Translations under genes and position numbers: made by a program
Source of the DNA: Collinsella sp.
GTDB lineage: Bacteria > Actinomycetota > Coriobacteriia > Coriobacteriales > Coriobacteriaceae
NCBI GenBank assembly: GCA_019419545.1
Contig: DXZT01000031.1
Coordinates: 8,691 to 72,690, forward strand
DNA length: 64,000 nt
Direction: 5' to 3'
In this document: positions 7,166 to 16,255 of the stretch, in pieces
Position numbering within the stretch: position 1 is the first letter of the stretch
Layout of the letters: each line of letters begins with the position of its first letter
Notes under the pieces: generated by a model
Told to the model about the DNA's origin: nothing
Seen by the model: only the letters and a program-made list of their open reading frames with translations
The model's database searches: none

Positions 7166-8767
7166 ATGAACCAGATACTTCTCTTTATCGGCCTCGTCAT
7201 CATTTTGTGCCTGACCATCAAACCCGTCGGCAAAAAACTCCCCTTCCCCACCCTCCTCATCTTTATTGCGCTCGGCATGCTGCTCGGCGTCAACGGTCCG
7301 GCGCACATCGACTTTAGCGACTACGCGCTCACCGAAACCGTCTGCAGCACGGCGCTGCTGTTCATCATGTTCTACGGCGGCTTTAACACCAACATCGACC
7401 GTGCCAAACCCGTCGCCGCGCCCGCTGTGCTGCTGAGCACGCTCGGCGTTATCGCCACCGCCGGCATCACTGGCGTGTTCGCACACTTCGCACTGGGCTT
7501 CGACTGGATCGGCGGCCTGCTGCTGGGCTCGGTCGTGGCGTCGACCGACGCGGCGAGCGTCTTTAGCGTGCTGCGCGAGCACAACCTGTCGCTAAAGGGC
7601 GGCACCGACTCGCTGCTCGAGGTCGAATCGGGCTCCAACGACCCCGTCGCCTACATGCTCACCGCGGTACTCGCCACCCTCGCGGCGGGTGGCAACATCG
7701 ACATTCTCGTGCTGCTGGCCAAGCAGATCATCCTGGGCGTGGGGCTGGGCCTTGCCATCGGCTGGATATCCAGCCGCCTGATTGAGCGCGCACACGCAAC
7801 GGCCGAGGGCGCGCAGACTATCTTTTTGTTCGCCGTGGCGATCGTCGCCTACGCACTGCCGAGCTACCTGGGCGGCAACGGCTTTTTGGCCGTATACCTG
7901 GCAGGCATTGTGCTGGGCGCGAGCGACATCACCGGCAAGGTCGAGATGGCGCACTTCTTTGACACCCTTACCGAGATGGCCGAGATGACGATCTTCTTCT
8001 TGCTCGGCCTGCTCGTCACGCCCGCGCGCCTGCCGCAAATGCTGCTACCCGGCCTGGCGCTCATGGCGTTTATGCTCTTTGCGAGCCGCCCCATCGCCGT
8101 CGGTCTGCTGCTGGCGCCCTTTAAGACGAGCCCTCGCCAGGTTGCGCTCGTAAGCTGGGCGGGCTTGCGCGGCGCGGCTTCGGTCGTCTTTAGCCTCTTT
8201 GCTGTGGTGGCCGGCGTTCCCGGCGGACACGACCTATTTGACCTGGTGTTTGTGATTGCCGTATCGAGCATTGTGGTGCAGGGTTCGCTACTGCCGGCGG
8301 TGGCGAAGAAACTCGATATGATCGATGCGGCCGGCGACGTGCGCCGCACCTTTAACGACTACCACGACGAGGACGGCATGTCGTTTGTAAAGCTCAAGGT
8401 GGGCGCTGGCCATCCGTTTGCCGGGCGCTCGCTCGCCGATATTGGCAGCGCGACGGACATGCTCGTGGTCTTGGTGCTGCGCGACGGGGCGCACCCGGTA
8501 CTGCCCAACGGCGATACCGTCATCGAGGAAGGCGACCTTCTGGTGATGGCAGCCCCAACGTTCGAAGAGCGTGCCGAGGTTACGCTGCGCGAGGTCACCG
8601 TGACGCCCCACGGTCGCCTGGCCGGTCAGCGCCTGCGCGACGTGCCGCAGGGCAAGCACCCGTTTATCGTGGTGATGCTCAAGCGCGACGGCCAAACCAT
8701 CATCCCCGACGGCGACACCCTAATATACGCCGGCGACGAAGCCGTCATCGCCACACTGGCGTCGTAG
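7166..8767 (+). CDS. CPA1-type K+/H+ (cation/proton) antiporter with two TrkA-C domains
   Basis: The 533-residue protein has a membrane half (residues about 1-390) with roughly 12 helices. It includes VVASTDAASVFSVL and EVESGSNDPVAYML, the CPA1 ion-site motifs with the conserved acidic residue in the SND segment. The C-terminal half has two RCK_C/TrkA-C units, ending in GDLLVMAAP and GDEAVIATL, as in NhaP2/CvrA antiporters, where they regulate transport. It should exchange K+ or Na+ for protons across the inner membrane. A GGAG ribosome site precedes ATG 7166. Confidence 0.92.
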   Translation: MNQILLFIGLVIILCLTIKPVGKKLPFPTLLIFIALGMLLGVNGPAHIDFSDYALTETVCSTALLFIMFYGGFNTNIDRAKPVAAPAVLLSTLGVIATAGITGVFAHFALGFDWIGGLLLGSVVASTDAASVFSVLREHNLSLKGGTDSLLEVESGSNDPVAYMLTAVLATLAAGGNIDILVLLAKQIILGVGLGLAIGWISSRLIERAHATAEGAQTIFLFAVAIVAYALPSYLGGNGFLAVYLAGIVLGASDITGKVEMAHFFDTLTEMAEMTIFFLLGLLVTPARLPQMLLPGLALMAFMLFASRPIAVGLLLAPFKTSPRQVALVSWAGLRGAASVVFSLFAVVAGVPGGHDLFDLVFVIAVSSIVVQGSLLPAVAKKLDMIDAAGDVRRTFNDYHDEDGMSFVKLKVGAGHPFAGRSLADIGSATDMLVVLVLRDGAHPVLPNGDTVIEEGDLLVMAAPTFEERAEVTLREVTVTPHGRLAGQRLRDVPQGKHPFIVVMLKRDGQTIIPDGDTLIYAGDEAVIATLAS

Positions 8768-8991
8768 CGGCCAGGGGTAGCTAATTTGCGACGAAGAGAT
8801 CAAGCGCCTGGAAAGCCTGATGCGGTCGCTCGCAGACCTAGACCTGCCGGAGGAGTAAGGCCCCTCCCCCATGTAACCATCCTGTAAATCATAGCGGCGC
8901 ACTCGAGTTTTACCGTGATGCGGTCGCACCTGGCGCTGCACTGTGCTAAAGTATCCCGAACGTTCAAACGACTACGAGGGGGACCTAGAAG

Positions 8992-10116
8992 ATGGCACGT
9001 GTGCACAACTTCTCAGCTGGCCCGGCCGCGCTGCCCACCAGCGTGCTCGCCGAGATCGCCGACGAGATGATGGACTACCGCGGTTGCGGCATGTCCGTGC
9101 TCGAGATGAGCCATCGATCTAGTATGTACCAGCAGATCATCGACGACGCCGAGGCAACCCTGCGCCGCCTGCTGAGCATCCCTGACAACTACCGTGTCCT
9201 GTTTTTGCAGGGCGGCGCCACGCTGCAGTTTGCGGGCATCCCCATGAACCTCATGCGCCGCGGCCGCGCCGGCTACGTCGTGACCGGCAACTTTGCCAAC
9301 AAGGCGTACAAGGAGGCCGCCAAGTACGGCGAGGCCGTGCTGCTCGCGAGCTCCGAGGACACCAATTTCGACCGCATACCCACCATAGTCGACATCAACG
9401 CGCGCATTGCCGCCGAGGCCGCGGGCGGCGGGCTCGACTACGTCTACATCTGCCAGAACAACACCATCTTTGGCACCATGTACCACGAGCTGCCCGCTTG
9501 CGACGACGTGCCGCTGGTCGCCGATGTCTCGAGCTGCTTTCTGTCGCAGCCGCTCGACGTTGAGCGCTACGGGCTCATCTACGCCGGTGCGCAGAAAAAC
9601 GCCGGCGCCGCGGGCGTGACCGTGGTCATCGTGCGCGACGACCTCATCGCAGATGGCCCCGCTTTTGCGCAGACGCCGCAGTACCTGGACCTTAAGACCC
9701 AGGCCGCCAAGGGCTCCATGCTCAACACGCCCAACACCTTTGGTATCTACGTGTGCGGCAAGGTATTCCGCTGGGTTGAGCAGACCGGCGGACTTGCCGC
9801 CATGGCCGAGCGCAACTGGGCCAAGGCCAACCTGCTCTATAACCTGCTCGAGCACAGCGTGCTGTTCCATGGCACCACACAGGCCGACAGCCGCTCCATC
9901 GCCAACGTCACGTTCCGTACCGGCGATGCCGACCTCGACGCCGCCTTTGTCGCAGGCGCGGCCGAGCACCAGATTCAAAACGTCAAGGGTCATCGCCTGG
10001 TGGGTGGCATGCGCGCCAGCGTCTACAACGCCGTAACCATGGAAGACGCGCAGGCACTGGCCTCGTACATGAAGGACTTCGAAGCGCAGCATAGTTTGAG
10101 TCCGCGATCTAACTAG
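8992..10116 (+). CDS. serC: Phosphoserine aminotransferase
   Basis: The 374-residue PLP enzyme converts 3-phosphohydroxypyruvate and glutamate to O-phosphoserine. It begins VHNFSAGPAALP, the SerC hallmark (NFSAGPA.LP), and continues with MDYRGCGMSVLEMSHRS and LFLQGGATLQFA. The PLP lysine sits in IYAGAQKNAGAAGVTVVI. The length is slightly above the usual 360. It lies 72 nt ahead of serA on the same strand and is very likely cotranscribed. GGGGG precedes the ATG. Confidence 0.97.
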   Translation: MARVHNFSAGPAALPTSVLAEIADEMMDYRGCGMSVLEMSHRSSMYQQIIDDAEATLRRLLSIPDNYRVLFLQGGATLQFAGIPMNLMRRGRAGYVVTGNFANKAYKEAAKYGEAVLLASSEDTNFDRIPTIVDINARIAAEAAGGGLDYVYICQNNTIFGTMYHELPACDDVPLVADVSSCFLSQPLDVERYGLIYAGAQKNAGAAGVTVVIVRDDLIADGPAFAQTPQYLDLKTQAAKGSMLNTPNTFGIYVCGKVFRWVEQTGGLAAMAERNWAKANLLYNLLEHSVLFHGTTQADSRSIANVTFRTGDADLDAAFVAGAAEHQIQNVKGHRLVGGMRASVYNAVTMEDAQALASYMKDFEAQHSLSPRSN

Positions 10117-10188
10117 CCCGCAACGCGCGGGCTGACCAGCCACCTCAGACCACCCTGTTTAGATCAAAACCTGCTAAGGAGTTTTTCC

Positions 10189-11352
10189 ATGCGTAAGATT
10201 AAGACCATCGACGACATCACCAAAGACGGCAAAGTCGAGTTTGGCGAGGGCTACGAGTTTGTGGGCACCGCCGAGGAGGCCGACGCCATCCTGATGCGCT
10301 CCACCGACCTGCACGGCTACGAGCTGCCCGAGGGCATCCGCGCCATCGCCCGCTGCGGCGCCGGCGTCAACAACATCCCCGTCGAGGAGTACGCCAAGAA
10401 GGGCGTCGTCGTCTTTAACTCCCCCGGTGCCAACAGCAACGCCGTCAAGGAGCTCGTCCTGGGCATGCTGGTGCTCTCGAGCCGCGGAGTAGTGCAGTCG
10501 ATGAACTGGGTGCGCGACAACGCCGACGACCCCGAGATCCAGGTCGATGCCGAAAAAGCCAAGAAGGCCTTTGTGGGCCGCGAGCTCAAGGGCAAGCGCA
10601 TCGGCGTCATCGGCCTGGGCAACGTAGGCTCCAAGGTCGCCAACGCCTGTGTCGACCTGGGCATGGACGTTTACGGCTACGATCCGTTCATTTCCGTCGA
10701 GCACGCGTGGGTGCTGAGCCGCGAGGTGCAGCGCGTGGGCACGCTCGAGGATCTGTGCCGCGGCTGCGACTACCTCACCGTGCACGTGCCCAGCAAGGCC
10801 GATACCATCGGCATGATCAGCACCGAGCAGATCGACCTGCTGGCCCCGGACGCCGTGCTCATCAACTACGCGCGCGAGACCATCATTGACGAGGACGCCG
10901 TCGACGCCGCCCTGCGCGCGGGCAAGCTCAGCTGGTTTAGCTGCGACTTTGCCACGCCCAAGACCGTCAAGATGCCCAACACGTTTATCACCACGCATTC
11001 GGGCGCCGGCACCGGCGAGGCCGAGGCCAACTGCGCCGACATGGCCATCAGCGAGCTCAAGGATTACCTGGAAAACGGCAACATCGCGCACAGCGTCAAC
11101 TCCCCCGCCTGCAGCATGGGCAAGGCGCGCGCCGCAAGCCGCATTGCCTGCCTGCATGCCAACGTGCCCAACATGATCGGCCAGATCACGGCCATTCTCG
11201 CCAAGGACAACGCCAACGTGCAGCGCATGACCAACGAGTCCGCTGGCGAGAACGCCTACACTATGTTCGACACCGATGAGCACCTGGACGGCAGCACGAT
11301 CGAGGCGCTCAAGCAGATTCCGTCGATGTATCGCGTGCGCGTGATTAAATAG
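10189..11352 (+). CDS. serA: D-3-phosphoglycerate dehydrogenase
   Basis: The 387-residue enzyme performs the first committed step of serine synthesis, oxidising 3-phosphoglycerate with NAD+. It shows the 2-hydroxyacid dehydrogenase fold: the substrate loop CGAGVNNIP, the Rossmann motif GVIGLGNVGSKVA near residue 142, catalytic His in TTHSGAGTGEAE, and a C-terminal ACT-like segment from about residue 310 (NVPNMIGQITAILAKDNANV). It is the short type with a single ACT domain. AAGGAG precedes ATG 10189. The strong terminator at 11393 closes the serC-serA unit. Confidence 0.96.
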   Translation: MRKIKTIDDITKDGKVEFGEGYEFVGTAEEADAILMRSTDLHGYELPEGIRAIARCGAGVNNIPVEEYAKKGVVVFNSPGANSNAVKELVLGMLVLSSRGVVQSMNWVRDNADDPEIQVDAEKAKKAFVGRELKGKRIGVIGLGNVGSKVANACVDLGMDVYGYDPFISVEHAWVLSREVQRVGTLEDLCRGCDYLTVHVPSKADTIGMISTEQIDLLAPDAVLINYARETIIDEDAVDAALRAGKLSWFSCDFATPKTVKMPNTFITTHSGAGTGEAEANCADMAISELKDYLENGNIAHSVNSPACSMGKARAASRIACLHANVPNMIGQITAILAKDNANVQRMTNESAGENAYTMFDTDEHLDGSTIEALKQIPSMYRVRVIK

Positions 11353-11392
11353 TGCCGGTGCCAAGCCTGCCAGACAGACCACGAAGCCCATT

Positions 11393-11430
11393 CGCCCCCC
11401 GTTTTCACGAAACGGGGGGCGATTTTGTTG
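11393..11430 (+). terminator. Rho-independent terminator after serA
   Basis: CGCCCCCCGTTT and AAACGGGGGGCG form a perfect 12-bp stem with a 5-nt loop, followed by ATTTTGTT. Confidence 0.93.
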
Positions 11431-11699
11431 CTCCGGACGACTTTAAAATGATACCCGGAACAAGTTTTTTCAGATAATCGATAGTGAGGCTCCAGTCGCT
11501 AAGCACACCCGCTTTGATAAACAGCTTTATCAGGGACTTTAGTAGGTAAAAATCGGTCTCTATGTGCCGAATGTAAGTTGACTGTCTATTTTCCGAAACA
11601 ACTTATTCTAGATAGCATTTTTAGGGTCCCTCCAAGGCAAAATTGAAGCCTTTTTGCGACCAGAACTCTAGCTCGCGCTACCGTTTACCCACCGCGCGA
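11431..11699. other. Gene-free AT-richer spacer
   Basis: No credible gene is visible on either strand. The DNA is clearly AT-richer than its surroundings. It contains a short AAGTTG/CAACTT inverted pair near 11570-11605 and an AAGGCTTCAATTTTGCCTT hairpin just past the end of the minus-strand gene that stops at 11700. The drop in GC continues into that gene, which suggests acquired DNA. Confidence 0.5.
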
Positions 11700-12749
11700 C
11701 TACATTCCCGCCCAATCGATAAAAATCTCCTCACGAAGCCGCCGTTCGAGCTCCTGCTGTCGCGGCGTCTTGTCTTTCAGCGGCACATCGAGATAGGACA
11801 TGATGAGCTCCATCACCACGCGGAAGGCATCGAAGTCGGCCAGCTGACCATAGGTCATCAGAACGACGGGATATCCCATGGCTTGCAAGGCCGTCGTTCG
11901 ATCGGAGTCCGAGATCTTGTATTCAATGGATCCGTGAATGGCTTTACCTTGGCATTCAACCAGACACTCTCGGCTGCCGTCCTTATTTGCCAGCAGGATA
12001 TCGGCATAGCGCCTATCAAGCCCCGAAATCAGGCGGGCGCTGCGCGTCATACGAATCTCAACGTTATTGGTAAGGCTCAGCCCTTCGCCGCCGCGCAACC
12101 TCGTAAGGCCAAACAGCATCGAAGCCTGGACCTCGAGCGGCGATGCTGCCACCCCCGTAATGCATTTCGCGGCTCGTATGAACGTTTTAGCGCCGCGGAG
12201 CCCCCGGACCTTATCGACGAACTCTGTAAGCTCAAAGAGCTCGATCAAGGGAGGTCGTTTCCACAAGTCCGTTGGATTCCCCGAGACATCCTTTACGTTT
12301 TCCCAGCCCGACCGTGCGTCACTCCATCGGCTCCCATATGCCTGCTCAAGTGCCGACTTTACCTGAGGCGCAATCTTGCACACGGCAAAGGTGCCGCACA
12401 TCTCATACATGCACATGATTAAACGCTCGTTTGAGACCGAGGAAGCCAGGGTCAGCAGGGTAAAGAGCGGGGACGCAACATCGAGGCCAAACTCCGTCTG
12501 CCGCACGGAATCAAACGGCCTCTCCCCGTTCCAAACATGCCTGACAATGCGATCGCCCTTGCGCCCGCAGACGCCCTGCGCCAACACGTGTAACGGGGTG
12601 CCCAGGAAATGCTTGACGAGCGGATGCTCACATAGGTGCTCCCTGCGCGGATCGTCCGCAGAATTTGGCAGGTCCGGCATTATTGCCAAGACCTGTGGGG
12701 GTATCCGGTGATACCGAAAGGCAGATATGTCGCACAGCATGTCGTCCAT
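11700..12749 (-). CDS. Hypothetical protein with C-terminal DUF559/VSR-like nuclease-fold motifs
   Basis: No named family is certain for this 349-residue protein. The N-terminal half reads like the AbiEi-type arrangement (GTPLHVLAQGVCGRK, then DVASPLFTLLTLAS and ELI-type helices ending YEMCGTFAV). After a variable middle it has SPLEVQASMLFGL (S203). The end looks like a DUF559/very-short-patch-repair endonuclease core: D250 in YADILL, E265 in VECQGK, then DRTTALQAMGYPVVLMTY. The gene at 21194 has the same architecture, so the two are divergent paralogues. Base composition is lower in GC than the flanks. ATG 12749 was chosen because conserved-looking sequence (MDDMLCDISAFRYH) begins there; TTG 12797 is also open. 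A defence or DNA-processing role is only inferred. Confidence 0.7.
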   Translation of the reverse strand: MDDMLCDISAFRYHRIPPQVLAIMPDLPNSADDPRREHLCEHPLVKHFLGTPLHVLAQGVCGRKGDRIVRHVWNGERPFDSVRQTEFGLDVASPLFTLLTLASSVSNERLIMCMYEMCGTFAVCKIAPQVKSALEQAYGSRWSDARSGWENVKDVSGNPTDLWKRPPLIELFELTEFVDKVRGLRGAKTFIRAAKCITGVAASPLEVQASMLFGLTRLRGGEGLSLTNNVEIRMTRSARLISGLDRRYADILLANKDGSRECLVECQGKAIHGSIEYKISDSDRTTALQAMGYPVVLMTYGQLADFDAFRVVMELIMSYLDVPLKDKTPRQQELERRLREEIFIDWAGM

Positions 12750-12903
12750 AAAGGCTACGTACCCACCGCGCCGTTTGTAAACCCGCTCGGACGGCAAACG
12801 CGCTGGCTCGGCCTGCGAACGGTAAATGCTGCTGCGCGCGCGTCGCGAATCTCTCAGGAGGCTTACAATCGGTTTGGAAAGCAGACTGATTGTGAGGTTG
12901 CAT

Positions 12904-14124
12904 ATGGTTGATGAGGACTTTGCCTGGCGGCTTGCTCAGGAGCTCGTGCGGATCGACAGCTCAGACCCGGGCGCGTATGAGGATGAAATTGAGCGGTATA
13001 TCAAAGCGCTGGTTGAGGCTCAGCTGGAGCGGTTGAGTCATCCGGTGCTCCATGCCGTGCAGGTTGAGGAACTCGAGGTGCTGACCGGACGCCGCAATCT
13101 CATGGTCACCGTGCCCGGTTTGAGCGACGAGCCACGGCTCGTCTACATCTGCCACATGGATACAGTCACCTTGGGCGACGGCTGGGACGCGGACATTACG
13201 CCGCTCGGGGCGGTCGTGCGCGACGGCAAGCTCTACGGCCGCGGCGCCTGCGATATGAAGGGTGGCCTGGCCTGTGCCATTGCCGCACTGGTCCATACGC
13301 TCGAGCGCGTGGCGGCGGATGGCGCGCTGCCCCGCCGCGGCTTTTCGCTCATCTGCTCGGTCGACGAGGAAGACTTTATGCGAGGCTCCGAGGCAGCCAT
13401 CGATGCCGGCTGGGTCGGTTCGCGCGAATGGGTGCTGGACACCGAGCCCACCGACGGACAGATCCAGGTGGCGCACAAGGGGCGTACGTGGTTCGAGATT
13501 GAAATGGATGGCGTGACGGCGCATGCAAGCCGGCCCTGGAAGGGCGCGGATGCCGTCGCCGCAATGGCCGAGGTCGTGTGTTCGCTCCGTCGCGCGTTTG
13601 TGGCGCTGCCCGCGCACGATGAGCTGGGGCCTTCGACCATCACGTTCGGCCAAATCGAGGGCGGATATCGCCCCTACGTCGTACCCGACCGCGCCAAAGT
13701 CTGGGTCGACATGCGCCTGACCCCGCCGACCGATACGGCCGCCGTAACGCGCATGGTAGAGCAGGCCATCGCCGTCGTCGAAGCCGCCATTCCCGGTTGC
13801 CACGGCAGCTACGTCGTGACGGGCGACCGCCCCGCCATCGAGCGCGACCCAAACTCTCCCCTTCTAGCAGCGCTCAAGCGTGCCGCCGATGACGTGACGG
13901 ACGCGGACACGACCGTTGGCTTCTTTACCGGCTACACCGACACCGCCGTCATTGCCGGCAAGACAGGTAACCGCAATTGCATGAGCTACGGTCCCGGGTC
14001 GCTCGCGCTCGCGCACAAGCCCAACGAATATGTGCCCCACGCCGATATCGTTCGTTGTCAGCAGGTGCTAATCGCGCTCGCCGATAACGTGCTCTGGGAC
14101 GCGAGCGGCCAAGTTGGGGCATAA
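12904..14124 (+). CDS. M20 family metallopeptidase/deacylase (ArgE/DapE type)
   Basis: The 406-residue enzyme has the M20 di-zinc motifs: ICHMDTVTLGDGW (metal His plus Asp), GRGACDMKGGLA (bridging Asp), SVDEEDFMRGSE (catalytic Glu pair) and DTEPTD. The dimerisation lid lies around IEMDGVTAHASRPWKG. Members cleave N-acyl or peptide bonds of amino-acid derivatives; the substrate could be an acetyl- or succinyl-amino acid or a dipeptide. The start is ATG 12904, where GAGG precedes by about 6 nt; an upstream extension to 12826 is open but shows no family similarity. The next gene follows after 39 nt and may be cotranscribed. Confidence 0.88.
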   Translation: MVDEDFAWRLAQELVRIDSSDPGAYEDEIERYIKALVEAQLERLSHPVLHAVQVEELEVLTGRRNLMVTVPGLSDEPRLVYICHMDTVTLGDGWDADITPLGAVVRDGKLYGRGACDMKGGLACAIAALVHTLERVAADGALPRRGFSLICSVDEEDFMRGSEAAIDAGWVGSREWVLDTEPTDGQIQVAHKGRTWFEIEMDGVTAHASRPWKGADAVAAMAEVVCSLRRAFVALPAHDELGPSTITFGQIEGGYRPYVVPDRAKVWVDMRLTPPTDTAAVTRMVEQAIAVVEAAIPGCHGSYVVTGDRPAIERDPNSPLLAALKRAADDVTDADTTVGFFTGYTDTAVIAGKTGNRNCMSYGPGSLALAHKPNEYVPHADIVRCQQVLIALADNVLWDASGQVGA

Positions 14125-14163
14125 TAAGCCGCGAACAAACCGACTCGCGCGTTAGGACCGCCC

Positions 14164-14847
14164 ATGAAAGCACTTCCGTTTCCCTGCATCCGCCCGGCTC
14201 AGGACCGCGTGCTCGAGGCGCTGCCTGCAATGGGCAGCATCCTAAGCGGCAACGATGCCCTGCGCGGAGCCATTGCCGATGGTCTGATGCTCAAGGACCC
14301 GGGTGCGGCGTATTACGTGTACGAATGCTCGGGCGAGCCGGGACGTGTGACGGGTGTCGTGGCGATCTGCCCGACGAGTGTACTTGCGGGCGGCAAGGGC
14401 GATGCCAGCGCCGACGTGGCCGCCGCCGCGCGCGCGATCGCCGAACTCAAAGTTCAGCCGCGCCCCGTGTCGCTCGCCTACGAGGCGTCGCCCGTCATGG
14501 ACATCATCCTGGGCGCTGCCAAAGAGGGCGCCTCGCTCTACGCCGTCACCGACCCCGCGGGCATTACGCACCGCGTGTGGGAGGTCAAGCGCGAGGACGC
14601 TGTTGCCGCCATCCGTGCCATGCTCGACCAAGTACCAGAGCCGGCACTGGCCGACGACCCCGCCTACGCTGCCGCGCTGGCCGGGGCGTCGCAGCTGCTG
14701 GCCGATGAGGCCCGTGCCGCCGGAACGTACACCGGCAAGGAGCCGTTCAACTTTGCCGTAGCTGCGCTCTTCCCCGCCGCGCAGGTCAGCGGCGGCGCGC
14801 CGCAGGTTCCGACGGGTCTGCTCACGCACCAAGTCGCGCGGTTCTAG
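14164..14847 (+). CDS. DUF1015-like protein, shortened
   Basis: The 227-residue protein opens with FPCIRPAQDRVLEALP and has AAYYVYECSGEPGRVTGVVAICP and GITHRVWEV, which align in style with DUF1015 proteins. In many anaerobes that family sits beside serC and serA. Family members are usually about 400 residues and contain an ADGHHR motif; here the corresponding place reads PALADDPAYAAAL, so the putative catalytic motif is missing and the protein is about half length. It may be a degraded or repurposed member. It ends at a strong terminator. The assignment is tentative. Confidence 0.55.
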   Translation: MKALPFPCIRPAQDRVLEALPAMGSILSGNDALRGAIADGLMLKDPGAAYYVYECSGEPGRVTGVVAICPTSVLAGGKGDASADVAAAARAIAELKVQPRPVSLAYEASPVMDIILGAAKEGASLYAVTDPAGITHRVWEVKREDAVAAIRAMLDQVPEPALADDPAYAAALAGASQLLADEARAAGTYTGKEPFNFAVAALFPAAQVSGGAPQVPTGLLTHQVARF

Positions 14848-14891
14848 CAAGACCAGACCGTCCAGCACAAAAATCGGCAGCTCAACAAACA

Positions 14892-14933
14892 GGGGGCGGA
14901 GATGCAGCAGGTACATGCATCTCCGCCCCTTTT
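14892..14933 (+). terminator. Rho-independent terminator
   Basis: GGGGCGGAGATGC pairs with GCATCTCCGCCCC across an 11-nt loop and is followed by TTTT. It lies between the convergent DUF1015-like and histidine phosphatase genes. Confidence 0.92.
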
Positions 14934-14976
14934 GCGTCGAGAAGTTATGCCGGCGACCCGTGCCGCCACGCTCACG

Positions 14977-15612
14977 TTATCCCCGCTGCGGGCCTGCTGC
15001 CGCCACGAGCGGTTCAAGCCCCAGCTCGCGTGCGTAATCCTCCTGCGTAAAAATCTCAATCAGCTCAAACGTGTCGGATTCGTCGTCAAACGCAAAGTGC
15101 AGCACCGAGCAGTTGCCCGGAACGCGATCGCGTTCATCGGCCGCCGCTCCCCTCACGTGATCCAAAAACTCCTTGATGGCCGAGCCATGGCTTACCGCGA
15201 GCACGCACGTATGGTCCGGACGCTGCATAAGCTCGGTCAACGTCGCCACCATGCGCTCGCGCACCTGCATCTGGCCCTCGCCGCCAAACTGGCGATAGAA
15301 ATCGCGCCACGGGCGCTCGGGCATGAGCATCACGCGCTCGGCCTCAAAGTCGCCAAAGAACCACTCACGCAGGCCGTCCAGGCGCTCGTACGCCAAGCCC
15401 GGCCACAAGTTGGCGATAGTCTGCTCGGTGCGATGAAGCGTGGAGGTGTAGGCATGATCGGGCTCAATGCCGCGCGCACGTAAAAACATGCCGGCGCGCG
15501 CCGCCTGGTCGCAACCCAACTGCGTAAGCGGCGAGTCACTCCACCCCTGAATGATACGCTTAAGGTTGAATATCGTCTGTCCATGACGGACCAGATACAG
15601 ATCTTTATTCAT
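14977..15612 (-). CDS. Histidine phosphatase family protein
   Basis: The 211-residue protein starts MNKDLYLVRHGQTIFN, with the RHG motif whose histidine is phosphorylated. A second catalytic His lies in LAVSHGSAIKEFL, and the GxE-like segment is REWFFGDFEAE. It belongs to the phosphoglycerate-mutase-like branch; small-molecule phosphatase activity is more likely than mutase activity. The start is ATG 15612 after AAAGGA. It follows the related gene at 15630-16172 by 17 nt, so the two are tandem paralogues in one operon. The second copy is 31 residues longer, mostly at the C-terminus. Confidence 0.9.
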   Translation of the reverse strand: MNKDLYLVRHGQTIFNLKRIIQGWSDSPLTQLGCDQAARAGMFLRARGIEPDHAYTSTLHRTEQTIANLWPGLAYERLDGLREWFFGDFEAERVMLMPERPWRDFYRQFGGEGQMQVRERMVATLTELMQRPDHTCVLAVSHGSAIKEFLDHVRGAAADERDRVPGNCSVLHFAFDDESDTFELIEIFTQEDYARELGLEPLVAAAGPQRG

Positions 15613-15629
15613 AGGGGTCCTTTCGTTCG

Positions 15630-16172
15630 TTACCAACCCAAGAGCGAAAACGCCCCATCGCAGTAGCCAAAATGAAGCACGGCACCGTTGTCGGGCAGCT
15701 CTCCCCCGCCAGTCACATACTCAAGAAACTCCTGGCAGGCTGAGCCGTGGGAAACCGCCAGCACGCAGTCGTGCTGCGGCCTGGCCATGATGCGGGACAG
15801 CGCCGCGACCATGCGCGACTGAAGCTGCACTTCCGACTCGCCGCCAAAGGCCACCGGATAATCGCCCCAGGGCTGCGGCGGCATCTCGCGATTTGATGTG
15901 CCCTCCAGCGAGCCAAAATGCCACTCACGCAGGTCATCGACCAGCTCAATGGAACGGCCCTCGCCAACGATAAGCTCGGCCGTATGCCGCGCCCGGCCCA
16001 ACGGCGAGGAATACACATGATCAAAGGCCACGCCACGCGCCGCAAACGCCGTACGCGCCGTCAGCGCCTGCTCGCGCCCGCGCGCCGTAAGCGGCGAATC
16101 GTGCCAGCCCTGCAAAATGCTCTGCACATTGAGCTCAGTCTGCCCATGCCGCACCAAATACAGATCTGCCAC
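15630..16172 (-). CDS. Histidine phosphatase family protein (tandem paralogue)
   Basis: The 180-residue protein begins VADLYLVRHGQTELNVQ with a GTG start at 16172, chosen because AGGGGAGGG lies just upstream and the RHG motif must be near the N-terminus. It shares QGW.DSPLT, REW.FG and VLAVSHGSA with the next gene. The two clearly arose by duplication and have diverged, and it is the first gene of the pair. No substrate can be read. A GGGACAGG-type hairpin repeat lies immediately upstream at 16188-16225, in the promoter region. Confidence 0.88.
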   Translation of the reverse strand: MADLYLVRHGQTELNVQSILQGWHDSPLTARGREQALTARTAFAARGVAFDHVYSSPLGRARHTAELIVGEGRSIELVDDLREWHFGSLEGTSNREMPPQPWGDYPVAFGGESEVQLQSRMVAALSRIMARPQHDCVLAVSHGSACQEFLEYVTGGGELPDNGAVLHFGYCDGAFSLLGW

Positions 16173-16187
16173 ACACCCTCCCCTCGT

Positions 16188-16225
16188 ACCACCACAAAGG
16201 GGACAGGAGCCTTTGTGGTGATTTT
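16188..16225. repeat. GGGACAGGCACC hairpin repeat, copy 3
   Basis: ACCACCACAAAGG and CCTTTGTGGTGATTTT surround GGACAGGAGC. The element sits between the nitroreductase stop and the histidine phosphatase start. Confidence 0.83.
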
Positions 16226-16255
16226 GCCGCCGGATTGCACCGCAACGACGCACAA

